Part shown: positions 45,528 through 53,034 of the stretch, one piece after another
Layout of the letters: each line of letters starts with the position of its first letter
Numbering within the stretch: position 1 is the stretch's first letter
From: Spirosoma telluris
GTDB taxonomy: Bacteria > Bacteroidota > Bacteroidia > Cytophagales > Spirosomataceae
Assembly (NCBI GenBank): GCA_003259005.1
Contig: QLII01000001.1
Coordinates: 1-64,000, forward strand
Direction of reading: 5' to 3'
DNA: 64,000 nt
The notes under the pieces: model-generated
What the model was told of the DNA's origin: nothing
What the model saw: only the letters and a program-made list of their open reading frames with translations
Database searches by the model: none
Made by a program: the position numbers and the translations under genes

Positions 45528-45683
45528 ATGCCGAACACGAATGTAACTGGTGAAGGCGCTTGGGGGCGCCACTGGGTTAGTGTTGATGAGATGGAGAAGC
45601 AGACAGGGTATGACTTATTGTCGAACGTGCCAGAGAATGTGCAGCGGGTTGTTGAGGCAGGTATTGACAAGATTAATATTTAA
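45528..45683 (+). pseudogene. NUC1-family nuclease remnant, C-terminal 51 residues
   Basis: Reads MPNTNVTGEGAWGRHWVSVD, then EMEKQTGYDLLSNVPENVQR and VVEAGIDKINI and stop. This is the C-terminal third of a DNA/RNA non-specific endonuclease: PNTN, then SVDE.E..TGYDLL..VP and VIEA. The catalytic DRGH half is absent, and a stop codon precedes the fragment in frame, so it cannot be a whole enzyme. A smaller remnant lies at 41640. It is followed by a bidirectional terminator. Confidence 0.7.
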
Positions 45684-45686
45684 AAC

Positions 45687-45719
45687 AAAAATGCCCGGCG
45701 ATTGACCGGGCTATTTTTT
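45687..45719. terminator. Bidirectional terminator
   Basis: GCCCGG (45693-45698) and CCGGGC (45706-45711) form the stem, with AAAAT on the left and TATTTTTT on the right. It separates the nuclease remnant from the stop of the DUF1828/1829 gene. Confidence 0.75.
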
Positions 45720-46574
45720 AGTTAAGTGGAATCCTGGAAAGTAACTCTTCAATATTATTTTCGGCATCAACTACCGCTTCCTGTTCTATTACACTTTCCA
45801 TCTGTTGTAGATAAAGCCCGCTTTTACTTTTATCGAATCCAGAAGCGTTTTTATTAATAATGGCTATTCGCTGATAAAAGCTACCCTCAACGGCAAAATC
45901 TTTTATTATCTTAAAATTCAGTGTTGCCTTTGAAACATCTTTTATAAATTGATCAGAACGCTGCCCGGTAATGTACATAATGTAATACTGGCGGGTAAGA
46001 CGGTTATCCTTGACTCTCAGGACAGCATTCATCCTTACTGACTTATCGTCCTTTAATTTAACCGTGTCATTTACGCTGAAATTATTTGCACCGTAGTTTT
46101 TTCTAAAGTAATTATTTAGCGTGCTATGAAACTGTTGTTTTTGCTCTGCTTCTTCCGTTACATTTCGAATTGCTACATGCTGCGTATTTACCGCATTAGC
46201 AACAAAGTGAGCTACATCTAAAACGCACCCAGAAAGTAACTTGACATCTTCCGTCGTGCGGTAATAGTAAATTGATCCATTTTGACGTTTAATTGTTTTA
46301 TCGAAAAGAACTGCATGTATTGATCGATAATTCTATCAATTACCTCTCCTTCGTCTGGATCATTGTTGTAATTATTGTATTCACCCGCCGAAAGCCATCC
46401 ACCATCCGAAACGGCATACTTCCCCTTATCATAACTAATAAAAACAGATACAGCAGCACTTGTAATTGTGGGAATACCTGTAATGATTTCAATAGTATTT
46501 CCACGAAGCTTATAGTTAAGTAGTCCGCAAAAGTCTTTTTTTACGATCTGAAATATTTCAAGTATCGATTCCAT
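45718..46574 (-). CDS. DUF1828/DUF1829 protein, frameshifted
   Basis: About 285 residues after repair. The N-terminal part has the DUF1828 pattern (IVKKDFCGLLNYKLRGNTIE, IPTITSAAVSVFISYDKGKY, YAVSDGGWLSAGEY), and the C-terminal part the DUF1829 pattern (RNVTEEAEQKQQFHSTLNNY, YYIMYITGQRSDQFIKDVSK). The two are usually one protein. The frame breaks at CC 46251-46252: the first frame ends in YFLGAF, while one added base gives TARREDVKLLSGCVLDV. The gene is the last of three overlapping genes. Its role is unknown; such domain pairs occur in accessory regions, so a phage-related or conflict-system role is possible but not shown here. Confidence 0.75.
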
Positions 46575-46897
46575 TAGTCAAATTTTAAACCTGCGTGAAC
46601 ATCTTCTAATGTAAAATCGGGAAATAAGCGAAGTTGCGTTAAAATAGGAGGAAGTTTTTCGTTAACCCCATTAAAACTGAACTCATTACAAAATAACGAA
46701 AATCCCTGATTAATATCTTCAAAGATTGCATTTTCATGTAGATCAATTGAGTCTGTTCTGTAGGCAATTTCTTTACCTGATTCATCCCAAATATGAAAGT
46801 GAGGGGTTTTTACATGCTGTTCCGCTAAGGGGATATTTTCGTCTTTATTGATATGGGTATGTCCGTCAGAGTCGAAACGACAAAGCGAATATTTCAT
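46574..46897 (-). CDS. Hypothetical protein of the DUF1828 module
   Basis: A protein of 107 residues: MKYSLCRFDSDGHTHINKDE, NIPLAEQHVKTPHFHIWDES, FSLFCNEFSFNGVNEKLPP. The many His residues and the PHFHIWDESG motif are notable, and no family is recognised. Its stop overlaps the start of the DUF1828 gene (TAATG) and its start overlaps the stop of the upstream gene (ATGA), so the three are translated together, and an immunity- or antitoxin-like partnership would be one explanation. That is a guess from layout only. Confidence 0.65.
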   Translation of the reverse strand: MKYSLCRFDSDGHTHINKDENIPLAEQHVKTPHFHIWDESGKEIAYRTDSIDLHENAIFEDINQGFSLFCNEFSFNGVNEKLPPILTQLRLFPDFTLEDVHAGLKFD

Positions 46898-47133
46898 ATA
46901 GTCTTGTAAACTAAAGACGATCCATATATGGTATCCTTTTCAATTTTTTGTTGGATTTTAATCTCGCCACAACTATTGTTCGAACTGTAGCCTACTTCTC
47001 CTTGGCCTTTCCGCCAATCCCTATGATTTGACTTTTCTGCCGAAATAATAATCCGTTTATCGTGTATCACTTTTGGCAGTATCAATAAGCCCTCGTACTC
47101 CTGATAATTATCCCTTACTTTTCGGTTGATCAT
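46894..47133 (-). CDS. First gene of the DUF1828 module
   Basis: A protein of 79 residues: MINRKVRDNYQEYEGLLILP, KVIHDKRIIISAEKSNHRDW, EIKIQQKIEKDTIYGSSLVY. It is basic and beta-rich, with no recognised family. It starts the three-gene overlapping set, with a four-base ATGA overlap to the next gene. Its short length and the tight coupling would suit a small regulator or antitoxin, which is speculation. Confidence 0.6.
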   Translation of the reverse strand: MINRKVRDNYQEYEGLLILPKVIHDKRIIISAEKSNHRDWRKGQGEVGYSSNNSCGEIKIQQKIEKDTIYGSSLVYKTI

Positions 47134-47311
47134 TTTATAGTGTAGAGTTTTATATTCCCAGCCAGCACTTCCCTGCGGGCTTTTTTGTGTCTAGTCGTGA
47201 AGGTGCGAGGAATTTGGGAGAGTTCAAATTGGGCAATCCTATCTGTGATGTGTAGCCACAGGGTATGTCCAAAGCGAAAGCCTTAAAAACCTAATCTTTG
47301 CTACTGTCAAG

Positions 47312-47370
47312 CTACGGGAAAAACACCCTTTTTTTACCGTCTTTCTCCCGTTTCTTTTAAGTCAATGCTT
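47312..47370. repeat. Duplicated hairpin block, copy 2
   Basis: ACGGGA (47314-47319) and TCCCGT (47346-47351) frame the same hairpin as copy 1 at 40480, where the pair is ACGGGT and ACCCGT. The flank CACCCTTTTTT and TTCTTTTA..TCAATGCT is shared. In this copy the block overlaps the end of the DUF6965-like gene. Confidence 0.7.
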
Positions 47371-47590
47371 CATTTGACTTGGTATGGCATAGGGCACTCT
47401 GGCTCTGTAGCCGATCTCGGATCAACATCAACGTCTTAATACTCGTCTTGTTTCCTGTTAAAGCGTTCTTCATCGCTAAATCCACGCAGTGGCGCAGGTT
47501 GCATGTCTTCGCCCAGCGGGAAATAACAAAGGGTGTTTCGGGCAGTTCTCGGAATTTGAAGTAATTCAGTAGGTCGTTGAGGTCATTCAT
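47357..47590 (-). CDS. Small DUF6965-like protein, copy 2
   Basis: A protein of 77 residues: MNDLNDLLNYFKFRELPETP, FVISRWAKTCNLRHCVDLAM, ALTGNKTSIKTLMLIRDRLQ. It is a clear paralogue of the protein at 40722, with the same order of motifs. The downstream DNA block is also duplicated, so the two lie in duplicated cassettes. No function is known. It follows the CHAP-like gene by about 150 bases in the same direction. Confidence 0.65.
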   Translation of the reverse strand: MNDLNDLLNYFKFRELPETPFVISRWAKTCNLRHCVDLAMKNALTGNKTSIKTLMLIRDRLQSQSALCHTKSNEALT

Positions 47591-47693
47591 GTAAACTAAT
47601 ATACGTTTACACTCAATCGCTGTTTTGAACTAGTGCATTTATCTTCTCAACGGCAGTTAATCAGGGAGCTACCCGGTAGTAGTGAGACAAAAA

Positions 47694-47717
47694 GGCTATA
47701 CGATCGATCGTATAGCC
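47694..47717 (-). terminator. Perfect 24-base palindrome, terminator-like
   Basis: GGCTATAC and GTATAGCC enclose CGATCGATCG, so the whole 24 bases are self-complementary. On the minus strand it is followed by a run of five T. It lies 21 bases after the CHAP-like gene stop, and a terminator role is most likely, although a binding site for a dimeric protein is possible. Confidence 0.7.
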
Positions 47718-47738
47718 GGAAGCTTACCCTAAGTGATT

Positions 47739-48122
47739 TCAATCCTTCCTATACACGATATAGGAAGATCCCTTGTAGTCGTGTCGGTTAGCGAGGATGG
47801 TAGGTTGTACAAAGTCGGATACCCAATGCACGCCATCATAAATCGCAACGTGTCCGTGTGGATGTCCTGACACCTTCGGGAAAACAACCACGTCGCCAGC
47901 AACCCAGGAGCCTTCCTTTAGCGGCCCCTTATCCTGAAATCCTGCCATTAACAGTGATGGGCCATAGTCTTTGGCATCTTGTGAGGCGGGAGGGATAATG
48001 TGAATGCCAGCAGCATGCAACGCTGCGTGTACATGCGAGGCACAAGCGCCTTCGCCATACTGTTTTTTACTAATAGAGCCGTTAATCTTAATAACGGCAG
48101 TGCCGACTGCCCAAGATGCCAT
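47739..48122 (-). CDS. CHAP/NlpC-P60-like cysteine peptidase or amidase
   Basis: A protein of 127 residues with an Ala/Cys core: KQYGEGACASHVHAALHAAG contains the candidate catalytic Cys, and VSGHPHGHVAIYDGVHWVSD contains the candidate catalytic His, in the order and spacing of NlpC/P60 and CHAP folds. SWVAGDVVVFPKV fits the strand before the His. No signal peptide or lysozyme domain is seen, so the protein may be delivered by another route, similar to type VI amidase effectors and BPSL0067-like proteins. An immunity gene next to it is not obvious. The family call is good; the target and delivery are inference. Confidence 0.7.
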   Translation of the reverse strand: MASWAVGTAVIKINGSISKKQYGEGACASHVHAALHAAGIHIIPPASQDAKDYGPSLLMAGFQDKGPLKEGSWVAGDVVVFPKVSGHPHGHVAIYDGVHWVSDFVQPTILANRHDYKGSSYIVYRKD

Positions 48123-48191
48123 ACTATAAGGTGGTGTAGAGTTAAGGCTATATAAGGCAGGGCCAGATTAAATATACTGACTAACAAGCAA

Positions 48192-48388
48192 CTAGACTGA
48201 ATCGCCCTCCTTAACATTCTTCACCCGCTCCGGTGAAACATTCTTTTCTTATCCCTTCCCATCGAGCTTGATTGAGATACGTCCCGATTCAGTCCAGCGA
48301 AGCACCAAACTTTTCTGTGTACCTCGGTAGTACCATTAGTGCGAACTTCAACGCTGACTCGATCACCCGGTGAAATGACAAGATTCAT
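48192..48388 (-). pseudogene. Decayed copy of the ISPGDRVSVE gene
   Basis: Starts MNLVISPGDRVSVEVRTNG like the intact copy at 41004-41198. The frame is then lost, and the expected YRGTQKSLVLRWTESGRIS and IKLDGKG, then EKNVSPERVKNV lie in another frame and are interrupted by a TAA. At least one length change and one stop codon are needed to explain it. It precedes the CHAP-like gene, as the intact copy precedes copy 1 of the DUF6965-like gene. Confidence 0.65.
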
Positions 48389-48566
48389 TGTGCTGTCAGG
48401 ATTTCATTCCAATCAGTTGTATAGCGCTTCAACAAGTACTCCTTTTTCGTCAACCAATCGGGATTGTAGAGTTGCAAATCAAATACAGCAAACTGTTTAT
48501 TTGGTAGCTGGTAAACAGCGTGTATATTTCCACTCGATTTTAATAAAATAGAAGTAACGTCGAAGC

Positions 48567-48866
48567 ATGTTTAACCCCCAACCGCCAGCTAATTCGCCCC
48601 TAGGTGAGTTGATGCTGGCCGAATCAAGATTTGTAGCCCTAACAGCGGAGTCGGGCAAGCAGCAGATTACGGATGAGTTTACTCAATTAAGAGAATTACT
48701 CTGGCAATTGATTGTAGTTGCCCCCGATTCGGCTCCATATGCCCAGTCCTGGAACCTGATTAACATCCATGCAAAAATTGACCTGATGGATTTTGAGCAG
48801 GGGAATCAGGCAGCACTGTCCAAGGTGCAGGAGAAGGTAAAGGGAGCAGTTCAGATGTTACCCTGA
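48567..48866 (+). CDS. Small helical protein convergent with repeat protein 2
   Basis: A protein of 99 residues: MFNPQPPANSPLGELMLAES, ELLWQLIVVAPDSAPYAQSW, NLINIHAKIDLMDFEQGNQA. A paralogue lies at 52496, with LRELLWQLIVVAPDSAPY matching FRVLLWDVIEVSPDPAPY and AKIDLMDF matching GKVDLLDF. The paralogues face repeat proteins 2 and 3, and a third small gene faces repeat protein 1. No family or function is known. The gene lies just downstream of the ISPGD pseudogene on the opposite strand. Confidence 0.65.
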   Translation: MFNPQPPANSPLGELMLAESRFVALTAESGKQQITDEFTQLRELLWQLIVVAPDSAPYAQSWNLINIHAKIDLMDFEQGNQAALSKVQEKVKGAVQMLP

Positions 48867-48993
48867 TGATTTAGCTTTTCGACGCCAGAGCGAGACCATT
48901 CTATGTTTGCCCAACTGTAGTGAAAAGCAGTCAAAAGGTAACAGGGAGAAAAAGTTGTTTTACAACCTGCATTTCCTACACTAGCTACGGAAA

Positions 48994-50571
48994 TTACTTC
49001 CGGTTTAAAACCTGCTTTAACAATTGCTCTAGGTCAGCCTGCTTTTGCTCTAAAGTTTGTAGCTTCTGCTGATCTTGTTGGCGTGCCTTCTCTAATTGAA
49101 TACTGTACAGAGTCAACTCCTCAACTTTCTCCAACAGGGTAGCATTCATTTTCACCAGGTCAACGCCTTCTTTGGCTACTTGCTCAGCCGAGGGCACACC
49201 TGGCAAATGCTGATTGGCATTGATGTACTTCTTTACCTCATTGAGTGAGAGCAATTGATAACCTGGAGTAAATACCTTATCACTCCATTCAGATGGGTTA
49301 TTGATTCGAAGCCGATAGCGAGCCTTGACCACATCTCCCTGTTCATTAACAGTTAGGAACTGGTCTGTAGACTGAGTGGGTTTACTCTGACTGGTAAGAT
49401 TGGTTAATCGCAATCCACTGGCATTTGCGGACTCGCTGACAACTTCCAGGCGGACGGTTGGCGCTGAGGTGCCAATACCCACGTTGGCCAGATGGCCTAA
49501 GATAACGGCATTGCTCACAGCCACCCTGGAATCAGCACCAATGGCAGTGCTGTGAAATATCCCTTCGGTGGCCTGACTGTTATAGCCCATCAATACGTTG
49601 TCGTCACCAGTTGTAATTGCTGTTCCTGAATTAGGACCGATGATAATGTTATTGTTTCCCGTGGTTACGTTCAATCCTGCTTGGTAGCCCAAAAATGTGT
49701 TATTATTCCCTGTTAGAGAGCCACCTGCCTGATAGCCAACGAGCGTGTTCCAGGAACCACGTTGATTCGTCGAACCAGCTCCCCAACCGACCAGCGTATT
49801 TGCTGCGCCAATCGTATTGCCATAACCGGCTGAATAGCCAAAGAAACTATTCGTTGAACCGCTTGTATTGTTGTATCCGGCATAGTTACCTGAAAAGTTA
49901 TTTCCCGAACCGGTGGCATTGGCATAGCCAGCAAAAGCGCCTACAAAGGTGTTATTGTCCCCTGAATGCGTATAATAGCCCGCTTTGGAGCCAACGAATA
50001 CATTGTAAGAGACCGTGTTACTAAAGCCAGCGGAGTCGCCAACCATAACATTATTGTGGCCGGTTGTGTTGGAAAAGGAAGTGTAGGAACCGATGGCAAC
50101 GTTTGCGTAACCGGTGACATTGTGATTACCTGCAACGTAGCCCACAAAGCTGTTTGAGATACCGCTGGTATTGTAATAACCTGCTGCACTACCCAGGAAT
50201 GAGTTATTGGCACCTGTGGTATTCATCCCGCCCGCAAACCGGCCTATAAAGTTATTCGAAGTACCCGTTGTATTGAAGCCACCCGCAGCAGCACCTATGA
50301 AGCAGTTCGAGTTGCCGGTGGTATTGCTTAAACCCGCCTGATAGCCCATAAAGGTGTTATTTTCACCGTACGTAGTGCTGTAGCCCGCGGCATTGCCCAT
50401 AAAGCTATTATATCGACCAGTGGTAATGCTAGTACCTGCCTGAGGTCCTACTAGTGTATTATAGGTGCCAGGCGTATTAAGATTAGCCGTATTGGCTACA
50501 TAATTGGTTGGTTGAGACCATACATAAACAAAAGGAAATAGACCTAGCAGTAAGCAATAGAACGATTTCAT
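48994..50571 (-). CDS. Surface protein of 17-residue repeats, copy 2
   Basis: A protein of 525 residues with a signal peptide (LLLGLFPFVYVWSQ). Units of the NTFMGYQAGLSNTTGNS type run from about residue 40 to about 340. The C-terminal module is the same as in copy 1 (VGIGTSAPTVRLEVVSE, HLPGVPSAEQVAKEGVDLV, MNATLLEKVEELTLYSIQLE) and ends in a coiled coil and LLKQVLNRK. The unit number is smaller than in copy 1, so the three copies differ mainly by expansion or loss of units. It should be exported and assembled at the surface; attachment is unknown. Confidence 0.8.
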   Translation of the reverse strand: MKSFYCLLLGLFPFVYVWSQPTNYVANTANLNTPGTYNTLVGPQAGTSITTGRYNSFMGNAAGYSTTYGENNTFMGYQAGLSNTTGNSNCFIGAAAGGFNTTGTSNNFIGRFAGGMNTTGANNSFLGSAAGYYNTSGISNSFVGYVAGNHNVTGYANVAIGSYTSFSNTTGHNNVMVGDSAGFSNTVSYNVFVGSKAGYYTHSGDNNTFVGAFAGYANATGSGNNFSGNYAGYNNTSGSTNSFFGYSAGYGNTIGAANTLVGWGAGSTNQRGSWNTLVGYQAGGSLTGNNNTFLGYQAGLNVTTGNNNIIIGPNSGTAITTGDDNVLMGYNSQATEGIFHSTAIGADSRVAVSNAVILGHLANVGIGTSAPTVRLEVVSESANASGLRLTNLTSQSKPTQSTDQFLTVNEQGDVVKARYRLRINNPSEWSDKVFTPGYQLLSLNEVKKYINANQHLPGVPSAEQVAKEGVDLVKMNATLLEKVEELTLYSIQLEKARQQDQQKLQTLEQKQADLEQLLKQVLNRK

Positions 50572-50907
50572 GGTCAGATAATTAACATTTAGAGGCTGAA
50601 AAATAGATAGTAAATTTATTAACTAGGTGAATCCATAGACATCGGATAAATATATGATACTTGCTATAGAATGGAAGTCGGGAACAATTTACATTAACTC
50701 CTGCATTGACCAGACTCGCTTTTTTACAATCGAAGATTCAGGCCAATGGTACTTATGTAGCCGTGTGTGCTGGAATCAATTGAGCAATTATTCTGCGATA
50801 AACTGACCACCTTCCAATAGTAAGTTACTCAACTGTTCAATTAGAACGACCAGTTGTTAAATTGCTAAAGTCCACAGGGCAATGCCTTCGAAATCTCAAG
50901 GATAACA
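50572..50907. other. Gap upstream of repeat protein 2
   Basis: No gene is visible. The region is AT-rich on the left and probably holds the promoter of repeat protein 2. A hairpin ends it at 50908-50942. Confidence 0.45.
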
Positions 50908-50942
50908 CAAAAACGCCAGCCCTAGTAGAGTCAGCGTTTTTT
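50908..50942. terminator. Terminator-like hairpin
   Basis: AAAACGC pairs with GCGTTTT, with CAGCCCTAGTAGAGTCA in the loop part and A/T runs on both sides. A near copy lies at 56282-56313. Both are followed by the same remnant ending in INDVRRLN. Confidence 0.6.
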
Positions 50943-50967
50943 ATTCCGATTCCGAACCTGGCTACAT

Positions 50968-51060
50968 TTAATTCAGCCGTCTAACATCATTGATCGCCTG
51001 AGCGCTACACCTGGTAAATAATCAACCTGCCTATCAAAGTGGATGTACTGGATTTCTTGA
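50968..51060 (-). pseudogene. Remnant ending in INDVRRLN, copy 1
   Basis: A short minus-strand stretch ends in the residues AQAINDVRRLN and stop. A second copy with TSINDVRRLN and stop lies at 56338-56378. The rest of both genes is not recognisable, so I read them as C-terminal remnants of one family. Both follow a GCCAGC-type hairpin. Confidence 0.45.
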
Positions 51061-51070
51061 AGAGCAAAAC

Positions 51071-51459
51071 TCACTGGCGGTAAACACTGACGGTCTGACG
51101 AAGTAATGACCAGCAACGGCGGGAAAGAGGCAAACTTTCCCCTGTATGAAGATACAATATGGCCTTTTTTGATCTTACCTCGATCCGATTAATAAACTGG
51201 CAATTTACCAGATAATGCCGGTGTGAGCGAACAAACCAAGTGGGGGGTAAACTGGCACTGAGCCGTTTCAGGCAATAGGGGACTAAGCTGCGTTGGCCAT
51301 CGACCCAATGGAGCCAGGTATAGTTCAGATCGCCTTCCAAATATACTAAGTCCGCTACGGCTAAGCGTTGAGCGCCCTGGTGATTCTGGTAGACCCGCAG
51401 AGGAGGCCAGTTGAGTAGTTCAGTAGGGCCAACAGTTGGTGGTCAATATAAAATAGCAT
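51071..51459 (-). CDS. Stand-alone LytTR DNA-binding protein, probably frameshifted
   Basis: The LytTR domain is clear: AVADLVYLEGDLNYTWLHWV, then RSLVPYCLKRLSASLPPTWF, then VRSHRHYLVNCQFINRIEVR and GESLPLSRRCWSLL. No receiver or membrane part is attached. The frame stops shortly upstream; an ATG at 51459 in another frame reads MLFYIDHQLL and joins if one base is added in GGGCC near 51427. With that the protein has about 129 residues and starts normally. This repair is less certain than the others because the run is short. Confidence 0.65.
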
Positions 51460-51777
51460 AGCCAGAAGTTTAAAAAGCAGACGCCTACCAAGACAAACCA
51501 TGTACATGGGTAGCATTAATCTGTCTTCCGCAAATCAGATGCCAGCTATTTTTCTTCGACACTCAACTAAATTTTTATGAACGCAACTCTCTGGAATGGT
51601 TAAATCAATCTGATTGATTGCTAACCATTGTATTTGTGGCTGGAACGTGGACTGAGGCATCTAACTAGCCTGTTATCTGTCAACTTTTCTTTCTTTCCAC
51701 AAGCCCCTGGGAATCCAAGCCCTGTCCCTGTACGTAGTTTATAAGATCACTTCATCTCAACGTTACCTACCCGATCT
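51460..51777. other. Gap between the LytTR gene and the small gene at 51778
   Basis: No gene found. It must contain the promoters of the divergent LytTR gene and the plus-strand gene. A short direct repeat of AATCAGATT-type words occurs but nothing more. Confidence 0.4.
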
Positions 51778-52101
51778 ATGTCGCTAACTAGCGAGATTAT
51801 ACAACTCAATAAGTCAATTCAGCAAATGAAACCTGTTATGGGCACCGTCAGTCTGGAAAAAACCTTCTCTCAACTCCAAAAGCTACTCGACCAGTTACGC
51901 CTTACGAATGAAGATAATCCTCGCTATCTGCTAGCGTGGAATCTAGTGGCTTACTATGCCCAGTCAGACCTAAAAATTCTTAAAGAATCCTTCGCCAACA
52001 CTAAACTTCATCAATCTTCCACATTGGCAAAGACTACTTATGAAGCGGCATTCGCCCATTTCATTGAGCAGCTTGATTTGGCAATCTCACTGCTGTCATG
52101 A
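51778..52101 (+). CDS. Small hypothetical helical protein
   Basis: A protein of 107 residues: MSLTSEIIQLNKSIQQMKPV, then SLEKTFSQLQKLLDQLRL, and LLAWNLVAYYAQSDLKILKE. It is charged and probably all helical. The block AWNLVAYYAQSDLKIL resembles SWNLINIHAKIDLMDF of the small protein at 48567, so it may be a distant relative. No family is known. A frame of 26 residues (LAVLAAAAILPLIMT) follows at 52112 but is too short to call. Confidence 0.55.
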   Translation: MSLTSEIIQLNKSIQQMKPVMGTVSLEKTFSQLQKLLDQLRLTNEDNPRYLLAWNLVAYYAQSDLKILKESFANTKLHQSSTLAKTTYEAAFAHFIEQLDLAISLLS

Positions 52102-52289
52102 GCACCAATAAGTGACCTGTTTAGCCGTACTAGCCGCTGCCGCAATCTTGCCCCTGATCATGACTAGTGAACAACCTGCTGAAAAGGAATGAAAAAATAC
52201 CCGCTAGACTCGGCAGATATCCCCTGTGATTTGAGTACTTCGTTACTTAATGCTATTGCTGGTTAGACGAAATTCTGGCAGGGCGTCAA

Positions 52290-52322
52290 AATAATGCCGA
52301 CTTAATCTGAGTCGGCATTATT
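52290..52322. terminator. Perfect 13-base-pair hairpin
   Basis: AATAATGCCGACT (52290-52302) and AGTCGGCATTATT (52310-52322) pair perfectly with a seven-base loop. It lies between the small genes at 51778 and 52496 and would terminate transcription from the left. Confidence 0.75.
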
Positions 52323-52495
52323 ACATTCTATCCACACCACCATGTCCTAAAAAGGAACATGACTAAGGTTAATAAGTAAATGAATAACGATTATACTGGT
52401 GGTTTCCATTGAGTACAGCCCAGTCGCCTTACTAACTTTTTTAGTAGTGCACCAACGACTTACCGTATAATTCCCAACCAGCAGAGGCTTGACGG

Positions 52496-52789
52496 ATGGC
52501 CAAATTGCTGCTGGCCGATGATGAAATACAACTCCTGACGCGCGAATCAGGTGCTTATGAGGTTCCCCAGCAGTTCGAAGAGTTTCGGGTGTTACTATGG
52601 GATGTAATTGAAGTGTCTCCCGATCCAGCTCCTTACACACACGCCTGGCATCTGATCAACTGGTATGGGAAGGTAGACCTTCTGGATTTTCAGAAGGGTA
52701 ATGATAGTAGCCTATATAGAAAACAGGAGAAAGTAAGAGGAGCAATCCAGTTGTCCCCCTTATGGATTAATTTTCCGGTACCTAGGTGA
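52496..52789 (+). CDS. Small helical protein convergent with repeat protein 3
   Basis: A protein of 97 residues: MAKLLLADDEIQLLTRESGA, FRVLLWDVIEVSPDPAPYTH, NWYGKVDLLDFQKGNDSSLY. It is the closest paralogue of the protein at 48567. It is convergent with repeat protein 3, just as its paralogue is convergent with repeat protein 2. The start at 52496 gives the best match to the paralogue. Function unknown. Confidence 0.65.
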   Translation: MAKLLLADDEIQLLTRESGAYEVPQQFEEFRVLLWDVIEVSPDPAPYTHAWHLINWYGKVDLLDFQKGNDSSLYRKQEKVRGAIQLSPLWINFPVPR

Positions 52790-53034
52790 TACTAACTGCC
52801 TCTGCTTGGATTTAATTGTTCTACTTTTTCTACTTAAATTCAGCTTAAAAGGGGCTTTTTGAACAACGCTCCCTAGGCCTGCTCAGAAGCCCCCCTATAC
52901 TCCCTTTTTGCAACTTGTCTACAATCACCCCCTATCCTGTGTGGGTAAAAATTACAAAAAGGCAAAAAATTAGCGCTTCTGATGTGGCCTACACTTCCTA
53001 CCCGGATGAGAGACCAATAACCCAAATCGAGCAG

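Noticed and set aside
45452..45670. Minus-strand frame of 72 residues
   Set aside because: It lies over the nuclease remnant, whose plus-strand frame has a clear family match.
52112..52192. A 26-residue hydrophobic frame starting with GTG
   Set aside because: Too short, with no family match or supporting context. It could be a remnant.
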